Source: Sphingosinicella sp041916975 (GTDB lineage Bacteria > Pseudomonadota > Alphaproteobacteria > Sphingomonadales > Sphingomonadaceae). From it: a stretch of DNA of 64,000 bases. The notes under the pieces are model-generated. The model ran no database searches. It was not told where the DNA came from and was given only the letters and a program-made list of their open reading frames with translations. The stretch's first letter is position 1; every line of letters begins with the position of its first letter. The stretch spans positions 124,001-188,000 of the forward strand of contig NZ_JAYRYK010000001.1 of the NCBI RefSeq assembly GCF_041916975.1. The letters run 5' to 3'. The position numbers and the translations under genes were made by a program. This document shows positions 50,975 to 59,741 of the stretch, piece after piece.

Positions 50975-51840
50975 GCGAGCTCGGCGGGCCCCTCGTCTTC
51001 GGGATTGGTGCCGTTCACCGTCTTGCCCTTGCTGCGGACGGCGGTCGTTGCGGACTTGGCGACCTCGGCCGCGCCCTCCTTGATCTCGTTGAAACGCAGC
51101 TTGGCAGCTTCCTTGATCCCAAGCTCGGCAAGCTTTGCTTCGCCGGCTGTGCGCGCGACCCTGGCCGCCGTACGCGCCGTTGACGCGAGCTTGTCGCGGA
51201 CGGGGCCGATCGTGCGATTCTCGCTGCTGCTGCGCGGCAGCAATGCACCGATGATCGCGCCAAGCGCTGCACCCGCAAGCACGGCCGTGATCGGGTTCTC
51301 CTCGACGCTTTCGACTGTCCGCTCGCGCGCCTTCGCCGCCTGGATCTTCGCGCGTTCCGAATAGTCCGCGGCGCGCTCACGCGCTGTTTCCCAGGCATCA
51401 TTCGCGTGCTGGCGCGCGGAAGCGAGCTTTTCGCCCGCGACGTCGCGTGCGGCCTGCGCCTTGTGTGTCACCGTCTCGCGCACTTGCTGCGCTGTCTGCT
51501 TCACGCTTTCCAGCCGGTCCTTGCCCGGCGCTTCGTTGCCGAAGTCATCTTCGTACTCGCTCATGGCGGGTGCCTTTCTGCTCTTCCGATTGTGCCGAGC
51601 GCCCGCCAACATGCCGGCAAGCGCGCCGACGATGGAGATAGCGCCAAGATTTTCGCGCGCAGCCTGACGGCCGCGTGCAACCAGTTCCGCCCCCCGTTCA
51701 GCGGCTGCATCAATCGCCTCGTTGGCAATCGTGCGGGGATCGAGCCGATGCCGGATCTCGCCGACGGTCAGCGCGATCCGCCGCCGCGCCTCGGCGGCTT
51801 CCGCTTCATAGAGGGCCGTGTTGACGGGATCGTCGTTCAC
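50971..51840 (-). CDS. DUF3618 domain membrane-associated protein
   Basis: A 289-residue protein. The N-terminal DUF3618 segment (AEARRRIALTVGEIRHRLDPRTI) is followed by a short hydrophobic stretch (ISIVGALAGMLAGAR). A long alanine/lysine/glutamate-rich coiled-coil region follows, then a second hydrophobic segment near residue 190 (ITAVLAGAALGAIIGALL) and a charged tail. This resembles YqjD/ElaB-type membrane-anchored proteins that bind stalled ribosomes or shape the envelope. The start is GTG 51840, overlapping the holin-like gene stop (GTGA), so translation is coupled. Confidence 0.78.
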   Translation of the reverse strand: MNDDPVNTALYEAEAAEARRRIALTVGEIRHRLDPRTIANEAIDAAAERGAELVARGRQAARENLGAISIVGALAGMLAGARHNRKSRKAPAMSEYEDDFGNEAPGKDRLESVKQTAQQVRETVTHKAQAARDVAGEKLASARQHANDAWETARERAADYSERAKIQAAKARERTVESVEENPITAVLAGAALGAIIGALLPRSSSENRTIGPVRDKLASTARTAARVARTAGEAKLAELGIKEAAKLRFNEIKEGAAEVAKSATTAVRSKGKTVNGTNPEDEGPAELA

Positions 51841-52193
51841 ATTTCGCTCCGGTGGCGCAGCAGGGATGGGGGCTCGAGCACGATCTCAAGACGCTTGCGC
51901 CCTTCAACGAACAAAAGGCACGACGCGCCCGCAGCGATCACAGTGACAATCACCACCGCCAGGAAAAATCCGACGAGCGGTCCGAGCAGCACGACGAGCG
52001 CAGTCGCAATGCCCATCAGAGCGACAAACGCCAACGCAACCGAAGCGCTGAGCAAGCCAAGCGGTCGCCGCGCCAATTGAAGACGCCGGGCGATCTTCGC
52101 TTCGGCAATGCGGACTTCCGCCTGCAGCAGGTCTCCGCCTTCGTCGACAAGGCGCTCGAAGAGATCGGAGATTTTTACGTCCTGATCGGCCAC
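51837..52193 (-). CDS. YqjE/Holin-X-like small membrane protein
   Basis: A 118-residue protein with an amphipathic N-terminal helix (KISDLFERLVDEGGDLLQAEVRIAEAKIA), two adjacent transmembrane helices (about 45-70 and 73-95) and a basic tail. It fits the phage-holin-3_6 / YqjE family, which despite the name is chromosomal and not lytic. It lies between DUF3618 and YqjD-like genes, mirroring the yqjD-yqjE neighbourhood of enterobacteria. Confidence 0.82.
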   Translation of the reverse strand: MADQDVKISDLFERLVDEGGDLLQAEVRIAEAKIARRLQLARRPLGLLSASVALAFVALMGIATALVVLLGPLVGFFLAVVIVTVIAAGASCLLFVEGRKRLEIVLEPPSLLRHRSEM

Positions 52194-52207
52194 CCCTGTT
52201 GGTCCTC

Positions 52208-52636
52208 TCAGGCTTCGGCGTCGTCGTTGCGGCTCGCCTTGAGGAAGCGCGAGATAATGAAGCCGGCGGCAGCCGCAGCGGCAATCACCAACACCGGCGA
52301 ACGGCGTACCATCTCGCGGGTGTCATCGATAATGTCGTCGACGGTCTTCTCGCGCATCCGCTGCGCGAAGGACTCCACCGAATCGGCGGCTGAATTGATG
52401 ATGTTCGCGAGCGGCTCCGCCTGCGTACCTTTCAGCTTGTCGGCGGCTTCGCGCGTGACATGCGACACACTGCCAAGGGTTTCGGCGGCGCGGGTCTTGC
52501 CTTCCTCGGCGGCGCTGCGCGCCTTTGTCGAGGCTTCGGTCTTCAGCTTGCTGGCTTCAGCCTTGATGGTGGCCAGCCGGTCCGGTTTCGCGGCAACCGG
52601 ATCGGCAGCAGCAGGCGCGGGAAGAGTGTCGGACAT
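52208..52636 (-). CDS. YqjD/ElaB-like (DUF883-type) membrane-anchored protein
   Basis: A 142-residue protein with a proline/alanine-rich start, a long helical region rich in lysine, alanine and glutamate (TIKAEASKLKTEASTKARS), then SVESFAQRMREKTVDDIIDD, and one C-terminal membrane helix (SPVLVIAAAAAAGFIISRFL). This is the YqjD/ElaB layout: a cytosolic helix that can bind ribosomes and a C-terminal tail anchor. ATG 52636 has AAGGAA 7 nt upstream. It heads the three-gene set that ends at 50971. Confidence 0.82.
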   Translation of the reverse strand: MSDTLPAPAAADPVAAKPDRLATIKAEASKLKTEASTKARSAAEEGKTRAAETLGSVSHVTREAADKLKGTQAEPLANIINSAADSVESFAQRMREKTVDDIIDDTREMVRRSPVLVIAAAAAAGFIISRFLKASRNDDAEA

Positions 52637-52813
52637 GCCAATTCCTTTCGGGCTTACAGGAGCTGTAATAGAACAATAGAACAGGATGTTGGTTCCGTCC
52701 TCGACAAAAACAAGGCGGCATTGCGACATTGGCTCTACAAGCGGCGTTGCCCCACGCGCCGAGGCTGATTAAGAGCGCGCACGCAAGACATTTTCACCAG
52801 CCGGAGCGACGCC

Positions 52814-54094
52814 ATGACCGCGATCATCGACATCCACGCCAGACAGATTCTCGACAGCCGCGGCAATCCGACCGTGGAGGTCGAGGTGACGCTGGAGGAT
52901 GGCGCCTTCGGCCGCGCCGCCGTGCCCTCGGGGGCCTCGACCGGCGCTTACGAAGCGGTTGAGCTTCGCGACGGCGACAAGAGCCGCTGGCTCGGCAAGG
53001 GCGTCGAGAAGGCGTGCGCCGCCGTTGATGGTGAAATTCAGGACGCCCTGCTCGGCATGGACGCCGAAGACCAGCTCGAGCTGGATAGCACGCTGATCGC
53101 ACTCGACGGCACGCCCAACAAGGCGCGGCTCGGCGCCAACGCCATTCTCGGCGTCAGCCTCGCGGCAGCAAAGGCCGCAGCGGATTCGCGTGGGCTTCCG
53201 CTCTATCGCTATGTCGGCGGCGTCTCGGCGAGCGTACTCCCGGTGCCGATGATGAACATCCTGAACGGCGGCGCACACGCCGACAACCCGATCGACTTCC
53301 AGGAATTCATGATCATGCCGGTCGGCGCGGAGAGCTTTGGCGAGGGCCTGCGCTGGGGCGCGGAGATCTTCCACACGCTGAAGAAGTCGCTGCACGACAA
53401 GGGTCTCGCGACCGCCGTCGGCGACGAGGGCGGCTTCGCACCGAACCTGGCGAGCGCCGAGGCGGCGCTCGACTTCATCATGGGCGCGGTGGAAAAGGCC
53501 GGGTTCAAGGTGGGTGACGAGGTGATGCTGGCGCTCGACTGCGCCTCTACCGAATTCCACAAAGACGGCAAGTACGAGATGACGGGCGAAGGCAAGTCGC
53601 TGTCGTCGGCCGAGATGGTAGACTTCCTTGCAAGCCTTTGCGACCGCTACCCGATCATCTCGATCGAAGACGGGATGGGTGAAGACGATTGGGACGGCTG
53701 GAAGCTGCTCACCGACCGCGTCGGAAATCGTGTCCAGCTCGTCGGCGACGACCTCTTCGTGACAAACCCGGCGCGCCTTCGCGACGGTATCGCAAAGGGC
53801 ACCGCGAACTCCATTCTGGTGAAAGTTAACCAAATTGGTACGCTCTCGGAAACGCTTGAAGCCGTGAACATGGCGCACCGCGCGCGCTACACGGCAGTGA
53901 TGTCGCACCGCTCGGGCGAGACCGAGGACGCGACCATCGCCGACCTCGCCGTTGCGACGAACTGCGGCCAGATCAAGACCGGCAGCATGGCGCGCTCTGA
54001 CCGGCTCGCGAAGTACAACCAGCTCATCCGCATCGCGGAAGAACTGGGCGATGCGGCCACATATGCGGGTCGATCGATTCTCCGCGCAAAATAA
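52814..54094 (+). CDS. eno: Enolase
   Basis: Converts 2-phosphoglycerate to phosphoenolpyruvate; cytosolic, Mg-dependent. The 426-residue product has IDIHARQILDSRGNPTVEV at the start, VPSGASTGAYEAVELRD, the metal ligands in ALDCASTEF and SIEDGMGEDDWDGW, and the C-terminal signature ILVKVNQIGTLSE with SHRSGETEDATIADLAV. GGAG lies 8-9 nt before the ATG. ftsB follows after 39 bp, the usual alphaproteobacterial order eno-ftsB-pdhA. Confidence 0.98.
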   Translation: MTAIIDIHARQILDSRGNPTVEVEVTLEDGAFGRAAVPSGASTGAYEAVELRDGDKSRWLGKGVEKACAAVDGEIQDALLGMDAEDQLELDSTLIALDGTPNKARLGANAILGVSLAAAKAAADSRGLPLYRYVGGVSASVLPVPMMNILNGGAHADNPIDFQEFMIMPVGAESFGEGLRWGAEIFHTLKKSLHDKGLATAVGDEGGFAPNLASAEAALDFIMGAVEKAGFKVGDEVMLALDCASTEFHKDGKYEMTGEGKSLSSAEMVDFLASLCDRYPIISIEDGMGEDDWDGWKLLTDRVGNRVQLVGDDLFVTNPARLRDGIAKGTANSILVKVNQIGTLSETLEAVNMAHRARYTAVMSHRSGETEDATIADLAVATNCGQIKTGSMARSDRLAKYNQLIRIAEELGDAATYAGRSILRAK

Positions 54095-54133
54095 CGCTTG
54101 AATCATTGGGATTCGCGTGATTCAAAGGCGGAC

Positions 54134-54448
54134 GTGAGCGAACCCGTCCGCCTTGTCTCCTATATCCGCTCAGCGTGGCTTCCCGCGCTGTGTATCGGCC
54201 TCGTTGCGTTCTTCGGATGGCACGCGGTTGCGGGCGACACGGGTATTCTCGCGCTCGGCGGCTACAAGGCCGAGGAGGTGCGTCTTGCGAAGGAAGCGGC
54301 CGTGGTCGCAAAGCGCAAAGCAGATCTTGAACGCAAGGTTGCGCTCCTCAGCCCCTCCAAAGTCGATCCCGACCTTGCCGACGAACTCGTGCGCGAGAAT
54401 CTGGGCCTCGTCCGCGAAGACGAGTTCGTCATCCGTCTCGACAAATAA
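54134..54448 (+). CDS. ftsB: Septum formation initiator protein (FtsB/DivIC family)
   Basis: A 104-residue bitopic cell-division protein: a short cytosolic start, one transmembrane helix (about 13-32, AWLPALCIGLVAFFGWHAV), then a periplasmic coiled coil (EEVRLAKEAAVVAKRKADLERKVALL). The tail VDPDLADELVRENLGLVREDEFVI is typical of the family. It should join FtsL and FtsQ at the divisome. I chose GTG 54134; a TTG at 54098 is in frame but unlikely. Placed between eno and pdhA. Confidence 0.9.
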   Translation: MSEPVRLVSYIRSAWLPALCIGLVAFFGWHAVAGDTGILALGGYKAEEVRLAKEAAVVAKRKADLERKVALLSPSKVDPDLADELVRENLGLVREDEFVIRLDK

Positions 54449-54471
54449 GCAATCAAGGTTCGCGCTCGCGC

Positions 54472-54501
54472 TTGAACTTTACACGCGGTCGCACGTATAG
54501 C
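54472..54501 (+). promoter_or_regulatory. Promoter of the pdh operon
   Basis: TTGAAC (54472-54477), an 18-bp spacer and TATAGC (54496-54501) between ftsB and pdhA. A start near 54508 would leave a leader of about 45 nt holding the inverted repeat at 54505-54525 and a strong AGGAGG ribosome site (about 54532-54540). It shows that pdhABC-lpd can be transcribed separately from eno-ftsB. Confidence 0.55.
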
Positions 54502-54504
54502 GGC

Positions 54505-54525
54505 GGTGAAGTAAAAAACTTTACC
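54505..54525 (+). promoter_or_regulatory. Inverted repeat at the pdh transcription start (candidate operator)
   Basis: GGTGAAGT (54505-54512) and ACTTTACC (54518-54525), an 8-bp inverted repeat with one G-T pair in RNA and an AAAAA centre, sitting right at the predicted transcript start of pdhA. The position suits a repressor operator; a small 5' RNA hairpin is the alternative. The regulator is not identifiable here. Confidence 0.5.
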
Positions 54526-54553
54526 CTGCGAACCAGAGGAGGGGATCATCGCC

Positions 54554-55648
54554 GTGCGAACCAAAGAGGCGAAAACTGCGCCCAAGCCCAAACCTGCCGC
54601 TCGTAAAACAAAGACGGAAGCTCAGCACCGCAAATCCGAAGCGCGCGAAGGGCTGGATCGGCTGCCCGACTATTCGCCCTACAAGGCCAGCGTCGACGAA
54701 CTCCTCGATTTCTACCGCCAGATGCTGCTCATCCGCCGTTTTGAAGAAAAGGCGGGCCAGCTTTACGGCATGGGTCTGATCGGCGGCTTCTGCCACCTCT
54801 ACATCGGACAGGAAGCCGTCGTCGTCGGTCTCCAGTCCGCGCTGAAGGCTGGTGACAGCGTCATCACCGGTTACCGCGACCACGGCCACATGCTCGCCTG
54901 CGGCATCGAATCGCGTGCCGTGATGGCGGAACTGACCGGTCGCGCTGCGGGCATTTCCAAGGGCAAGGGCGGCTCGATGCACATGTTCAGCGTCGAGCAC
55001 GGCTTCTATGGCGGACACGGCATCGTCGCAGCGCAGGTGCCGCTGGGCACTGGTCTCGCCTTCGCGCACAAATACAAGGGCGACGGCAACGTCTGCCTCA
55101 CCTATTTCGGCGACGGCGCCGCCAACCAGGGCCAGGTGTACGAAAGCTTCAACATGGCGGAGCTGTGGAAGCTCCCCGTGGTCTACGTGATCGAAAACAA
55201 CCAGTATGCGATGGGCACCAGCGTCAACCGTGCGAGCGCGGAAGACCAGCTTTATCGCCGCGGCGAGAGCTTCCGCATCGAAGGCATCCAGGTGAACGGC
55301 ATGGATGTGCTCGAAGTGCGCGGTGCCGCCCAGATGGCGATCGAATGGGTCCGCTCGGGCAAGGGGCCGCTGCTCCTGGAACTGAAAACCTACCGCTATC
55401 GCGGCCATTCCATGTCCGACCCCGCGAAATATCGCTCGCGCGAGGAAGTGCAGGCGATGCGCGAGAAGTCCGATCCGATCGAGGCGGCGAAGAAACACCT
55501 GCTCGCGGCGGGCGTCGACGAAGCGAAGCTCAAGGACATCGAGAAGGAGGTGCGCGCCATCGTCAACGATTCCGCGGACTTCGCCGAGCAGACACCCGAG
55601 CCTGAGCTTTCCGAGCTGTATACCGATGTTCTGGTGGGGAGCTACTGA
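54554..55648 (+). CDS. pdhA: Pyruvate dehydrogenase E1 component, alpha subunit
   Basis: Thiamine-diphosphate E1 of the pyruvate dehydrogenase complex (with PdhB), which decarboxylates pyruvate and acetylates the E2 lipoyl group. The 364-residue product has a basic, lysine/proline-rich N-terminal extension (about 30 residues). It continues with LIRRFEEKAGQLYGMG, the regulatory-loop-like YRDHGHML, the TPP motif GDGAANQGQVYESFN (near residue 185) and YRYRGHSMSDP. The start is GTG 54554 with an AGGAGG site upstream. The stop overlaps the pdhB start (TGATG). Confidence 0.96.
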   Translation: MRTKEAKTAPKPKPAARKTKTEAQHRKSEAREGLDRLPDYSPYKASVDELLDFYRQMLLIRRFEEKAGQLYGMGLIGGFCHLYIGQEAVVVGLQSALKAGDSVITGYRDHGHMLACGIESRAVMAELTGRAAGISKGKGGSMHMFSVEHGFYGGHGIVAAQVPLGTGLAFAHKYKGDGNVCLTYFGDGAANQGQVYESFNMAELWKLPVVYVIENNQYAMGTSVNRASAEDQLYRRGESFRIEGIQVNGMDVLEVRGAAQMAIEWVRSGKGPLLLELKTYRYRGHSMSDPAKYRSREEVQAMREKSDPIEAAKKHLLAAGVDEAKLKDIEKEVRAIVNDSADFAEQTPEPELSELYTDVLVGSY

Positions 55649-57030
55649 TGGCGATCGAAATCAAGCTGCCCGCCATGTCTCCTACGATGGAAGAAGGCAC
55701 GCTCGCCAAGTGGCTGGTGAAGGAAGGCGACGACGTGAAGCCCGGCGATGTGATCGCCGAGATCGAAACCGACAAGGCAACGATGGAACTCGAAACCGAT
55801 GAGGGCGGCGTTCTCTCGAAAATCCTCGTGCCGGCGGGTTCGGACGGCGTTGCGGTCGGCACGCTGATCGCGGTGATCGACAACGGCGAAGGTGAAGTCG
55901 CCGCCAAGGCCGAAAAACTTGCCGTCAAGGAAGAGGCTCCGGCGAAACTGCCAGAGCAGAAGATCGAGGCTCCATTGGGCGCAAAGGCGATCCCGACGCC
56001 GCAGCCGGAGATCGCAAACGATCCGGAAATCCCGGCAGGAACCAACCTCCGCCGCATGACCGTGCGCGAAGCCCTGCGCGATGCGATGGCGGAGGAGATG
56101 CGCACCGACAGCCGCGTCTTCGTGATGGGTGAAGAGGTCGCCGAGTATCAGGGCGCCTACAAGGTGACGCAGGGCTTGCTCGAAGAGTTCGGGCCGGGCC
56201 GCGTGATCGACACGCCGATCACCGAATACGGCTTCGCGGGTGTCGGCACGGGCGCGGCGATGGGTGGGCTGCGGCCGATCGTCGAGTTCATGACGTTCAA
56301 CTTCGCCATGCAGGCGATTGACCACATCGTGAACTCGGCCGCCAAGACCAACTACATGTCGGGCGGCCAGATGCGTTGCCCGATGGTGTTCCGCGGCCCG
56401 AACGGCGCGGCGTCGCGCGTTGGTGCGCAACACAGCCAGAACTACGGCCCGTGGTACGCCAGCGTGCCCGGCCTTATCGTGATCGCGCCGTACAGCGCGG
56501 CGGACGCGAAGGGGCTGCTGAAGGCGGCGATCCGTTCGCCCGATCCGGTCGTGTTCCTGGAAAACGAGCTGCTTTACGGCCAGAGCTTCGACGTGCCCGA
56601 GGTGGAGGATTATGTCCTCCCCATCGGCAAGGCACGGATCGCGCGCGAGGGGCGCGATGTCACCATCGTGTCCTATTCGATCGGCGTCGGCGTCGCGCTC
56701 GACGCGGCGAAGACGCTGGCGGAGGAGGGGATCGAGGCCGAAGTCGTCGACCTTCGCACCTTGCGTCCGCTCGACCGCACGACCGTGCTCGCCAGCCTCA
56801 AGAAAACGAACCGCATGGTCGTTGTCGAGGAAGGCTGGCCGCAGTGCTCGATCGCCTCGGAAATCATGGCGATCGTGATGGAGGACGGCTTCGACGATCT
56901 CGACGCCCCCGTCCTCCGCATTACCAATGTCGATGTTCCGCTGCCCTATGCGGCAAACCTCGAAAAAGCTGCCCTCGTGAAAGCCGCTGACGTCGTTGCC
57001 GCTGCCAAGCGCGTTACCTACAAGGACTGA
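55648..57030 (+). CDS. pdhB: Pyruvate dehydrogenase E1 component, beta subunit, with N-terminal lipoyl domain
   Basis: E1-beta of the heterotetrameric E1. Unlike most bacteria, residues 1-80 are a lipoyl domain (PAMSPTMEEGTLAKWLVKEG, lipoyl lysine in IETDKATME). An alanine/proline linker leads to the transketolase-like beta domain from about residue 135 (MTVREALRDAMAEEM, EYQGAYKVTQGL, GAQHSQ). The same architecture is known in alphaproteobacteria such as Sinorhizobium and Zymomonas. It starts one base into the pdhA stop and is followed 2 bp later by pdhC. Confidence 0.96.
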   Translation: MAIEIKLPAMSPTMEEGTLAKWLVKEGDDVKPGDVIAEIETDKATMELETDEGGVLSKILVPAGSDGVAVGTLIAVIDNGEGEVAAKAEKLAVKEEAPAKLPEQKIEAPLGAKAIPTPQPEIANDPEIPAGTNLRRMTVREALRDAMAEEMRTDSRVFVMGEEVAEYQGAYKVTQGLLEEFGPGRVIDTPITEYGFAGVGTGAAMGGLRPIVEFMTFNFAMQAIDHIVNSAAKTNYMSGGQMRCPMVFRGPNGAASRVGAQHSQNYGPWYASVPGLIVIAPYSAADAKGLLKAAIRSPDPVVFLENELLYGQSFDVPEVEDYVLPIGKARIAREGRDVTIVSYSIGVGVALDAAKTLAEEGIEAEVVDLRTLRPLDRTTVLASLKKTNRMVVVEEGWPQCSIASEIMAIVMEDGFDDLDAPVLRITNVDVPLPYAANLEKAALVKAADVVAAAKRVTYKD

Positions 57031-57032
57031 AC

Positions 57033-58316
57033 ATGCCGATTGACATTACAATGCCCGCGCTGTCGCCGACGATGGAGGCGGGGACGCTCGCGAAATGGCT
57101 GGTGAAGGAAGGCGACAAGGTCTCGCCGGGTGACGTCATCGCCGAGATTGAGACCGACAAGGCCACGATGGAGGTTGAATCCATCGACGAAGGCATCGTG
57201 TCGAAAATCGTCGTCGCCGCGGGAACTGAGGATGTTCCGGTAGGCCAACTCATCGCCGTGCTTGCTGAAGAGGGCGAGGCTGTTTCTGCGCCCAAGGCCG
57301 AGCCAAAGGAGGCGCCGAAGGCAGCTGCACCGGCTCCGAAAGCTGAAGAAAAGCCTGCGCCTGCGCCCGAACCGGTGAAGGCTGAAGCGCCGAAACCTGC
57401 GACACCCGCTCCGACGACAACGGATTCGGGCGACCGCCTGAAGGCAAGCCCGCTCGCGCGGCGTATAGCCGAAGCCAAGGGCATCGACCTTGGTGACGTG
57501 CAGGGCAGTGGCCCCGGCGGACGCGTCGTGAAGGCGGACCTCGATGTCGGCAAACCGGCGGCCGCTACACCCGTCAAGGCGGCTGCACCGATGCCGGTGG
57601 CGGCGCCCGCGGCGTTCGAAACCGAGATTCCGCACGAAGCGGTGAAGCTTTCGAACATGCGCAAGACGATTGCGCGGCGCCTCACCGAGGCGAAGCAGAC
57701 GATCCCGCACATCTATCTCACGGTGGACATCCAGCTCGATGCGCTCCTGAAGCTGCGCGGCGAGCTGAACGCGGCGCTTGAGGCGCGCGGCGTGAAGCTG
57801 AGCGTCAACGATCTGCTGATCAAGGCGCTCGCCGCCGCGCTGATCGAGGTGCCGGAGTGCAATGTCTCGATCTCGGGCGACCAGCTTTTCAAATACAGCC
57901 GCGCCGACGTCTCGGTGGCCGTGTCGATCCCGAACGGTCTCATCACGCCGATCATCGTGGGTGCGAACAGCAAGAGCCTGTCCGCCATCGCCGCCGAGAT
58001 GAAGGAACTCGCGGGCCGCGCCAAGGAGGGCAAACTCCAGCCGCACGAATATCAGGGCGGCACCGCCTCCATCTCCAACATGGGAATGTACGGCATCAAG
58101 CAGTTCGAAGCCGTCATCAACCCGCCGCAGGGCATGATCATGGCGATCGGCGCGGGCGAGAAGCGGCCGTTCATCGTGAACGATGCGCTCGCCATTGCCA
58201 CGGTGATGTCAGCGACGGGCAGCTTTGACCACCGCGCCATCGACGGCGCGGACGGGGCGCGCCTGATGCAGGCGTTCAAGCGCCTCGTCGAAAACCCGCT
58301 CACCCTGCTCGCGTAA
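57033..58316 (+). CDS. pdhC: Dihydrolipoamide acetyltransferase (E2 of pyruvate dehydrogenase)
   Basis: Core of the PDH complex; moves the acetyl group from lipoate to CoA. The 427-residue product has a single lipoyl domain (ITMPALSPTMEAGTLAKWL, lysine near residue 44 in IETDKATME). A long alanine/proline/lysine-rich linker leads to the peripheral-subunit-binding domain (ASPLARRIAEAKGIDLGDVQGSGPGGR). The C-terminal catalytic domain has DHRAIDGADGARLMQAF near 399-415. It lies 2 bp after pdhB and 9 bp before lpd. Confidence 0.96.
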   Translation: MPIDITMPALSPTMEAGTLAKWLVKEGDKVSPGDVIAEIETDKATMEVESIDEGIVSKIVVAAGTEDVPVGQLIAVLAEEGEAVSAPKAEPKEAPKAAAPAPKAEEKPAPAPEPVKAEAPKPATPAPTTTDSGDRLKASPLARRIAEAKGIDLGDVQGSGPGGRVVKADLDVGKPAAATPVKAAAPMPVAAPAAFETEIPHEAVKLSNMRKTIARRLTEAKQTIPHIYLTVDIQLDALLKLRGELNAALEARGVKLSVNDLLIKALAAALIEVPECNVSISGDQLFKYSRADVSVAVSIPNGLITPIIVGANSKSLSAIAAEMKELAGRAKEGKLQPHEYQGGTASISNMGMYGIKQFEAVINPPQGMIMAIGAGEKRPFIVNDALAIATVMSATGSFDHRAIDGADGARLMQAFKRLVENPLTLLA

Positions 58317-58325
58317 GGATCGGCC

Positions 58326-59723
58326 ATGTCCAGCTATGATCTCATCGTCCTCGGCTCCGGGCCGGGGGGCTATGTCGCTGCCATCCGTGCGGCGCAGCTT
58401 GGAATGAAGACGGCCATTGTGGAGCGCGAGCGGCTTGGCGGCATCTGCCTCAACTGGGGGTGTATCCCGACGAAGGCGCTACTGCGCTCGTCGGAGATTT
58501 TTCATTATCTGACGCACGCTTCGGCTTATGGTCTCAGCGTCGAGAAGCCGTCGTTCGACATCAAGGCCGTGGTGGCACGCAGCCGCAAGGTCGCCGATCA
58601 GTTGAACGGCGGCGTCAAGGGGCTGATGAAGAAGCACAAGATCGACGTTCACGAGGGCGTCGGGTCGCTGACGGAGAAGGGCAAGCTCTCCGTTACGAAG
58701 GACGGCAAGACGACCGAGCTTTCAGCAAAGAACATCATCGTTGCGACCGGCGCCCGCGCACGCGAGCTTCCGTTCGCCAAGGCCGACGGCAAGCGCATCT
58801 GGACGTATCGCCATGCGCTGGTGCCGGAAGCCGTGCCGGAAAAGTTGCTGGTGATCGGATCGGGCGCCATCGGCATCGAGTTCGCGAGCTTCTATTCGGA
58901 CCTTGGCGCGAAGGTGACGGTCGTCGAGATGCTGGAGCGCATCCTCCCGGTGGAGGACGCCGAGGTCAGCGCATTCATGGAAAAGGCGCTCACCAAGCAG
59001 GGCATGGCGATCCACACGAAGACCGGCGTTCAGAAGCTCGAAGCGGCCGCCAAGGGTGTGAAGGCCGAGATCAAGTTTGCGGACGGCAAGGTCGAAACGC
59101 AGGAATTCAGCCACGTTATCGTCGCGGTCGGCATCGTGCCGAACATCGAGGACATCGGCCTTGAAAAGCTCGGGGTGAAGCAGCTTCCGAACAAACACAT
59201 CGAGACGGACGGGTACGGCCGCACCAGCGTTGAGGGCATCTGGGCGATCGGAGACGTCACCGCCGGGCCGTGGCTTGCACACAAGGCGATGCACGAGGCA
59301 GTGGTCTGCGTCGAGAAGATGGCGGGCGTGAAGGATGTTCACGCGATGAGCACCGCCAACATCCCCGGCTGCACCTACTCACGCCCGCAGGTTGCCTCCG
59401 TGGGCCTCACCGAGGCGAAGGCGAAGGAAGCGGGCTACAAGGTGAAGGTCGGCAAGTTCCCGGCCATCGGCAATGGCAAGGCGATCGCGCTCGGCGAGAC
59501 CGAAGGCTTCGTGAAAACCGTGTTCGACGAGGCTACCGGCGAGCTTCTGGGCGCGCACATGGTGGGCGCGGAAGTCACCGAGCTGATCCAGGGTTATGTC
59601 GTTGCGCGCGAGCTGGAGACGACCGAGGCCGAGCTGATGGGCACGACGTTCCCACACCCGACGCTTTCGGAAATGATGCACGAAAGCGTGCTCGCCGCTT
59701 ACGGCCGCCCGCTTCACATCTGA
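58326..59723 (+). CDS. lpdA: Dihydrolipoyl dehydrogenase (E3)
   Basis: FAD enzyme that reoxidises dihydrolipoamide with NAD. The 465-residue product has the FAD motif LIVLGSGPGGYVAAIRAAQLG, the redox disulfide in GGICLNWGCIPTKALL (Cys about 42 and 47), the NAD motif LVIGSGAIGIEFASFY, and the C-terminal His-Glu pair in FPHPTLSEMMHES. As the last gene of pdhABC-lpd it most likely serves this complex, though it could also serve 2-oxoglutarate dehydrogenase. A hairpin follows the stop. Confidence 0.97.
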   Translation: MSSYDLIVLGSGPGGYVAAIRAAQLGMKTAIVERERLGGICLNWGCIPTKALLRSSEIFHYLTHASAYGLSVEKPSFDIKAVVARSRKVADQLNGGVKGLMKKHKIDVHEGVGSLTEKGKLSVTKDGKTTELSAKNIIVATGARARELPFAKADGKRIWTYRHALVPEAVPEKLLVIGSGAIGIEFASFYSDLGAKVTVVEMLERILPVEDAEVSAFMEKALTKQGMAIHTKTGVQKLEAAAKGVKAEIKFADGKVETQEFSHVIVAVGIVPNIEDIGLEKLGVKQLPNKHIETDGYGRTSVEGIWAIGDVTAGPWLAHKAMHEAVVCVEKMAGVKDVHAMSTANIPGCTYSRPQVASVGLTEAKAKEAGYKVKVGKFPAIGNGKAIALGETEGFVKTVFDEATGELLGAHMVGAEVTELIQGYVVARELETTEAELMGTTFPHPTLSEMMHESVLAAYGRPLHI

Positions 59724-59724
59724 T

Positions 59725-59740
59725 GCGGCGCGGGCGCCGC
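59725..59740. terminator. Hairpin between convergent lpdA and gdhA
   Basis: A 7-bp perfect stem GCGGCGC/GCGCCGC with a 2-base centre fills the 18-bp gap between the two stop codons. Flanking TGA/TCA extends the symmetry. It has no T-tract, so it may act as a weak two-way barrier or a transcript-end stabiliser. Confidence 0.45.
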
Positions 59741-59741
59741 G

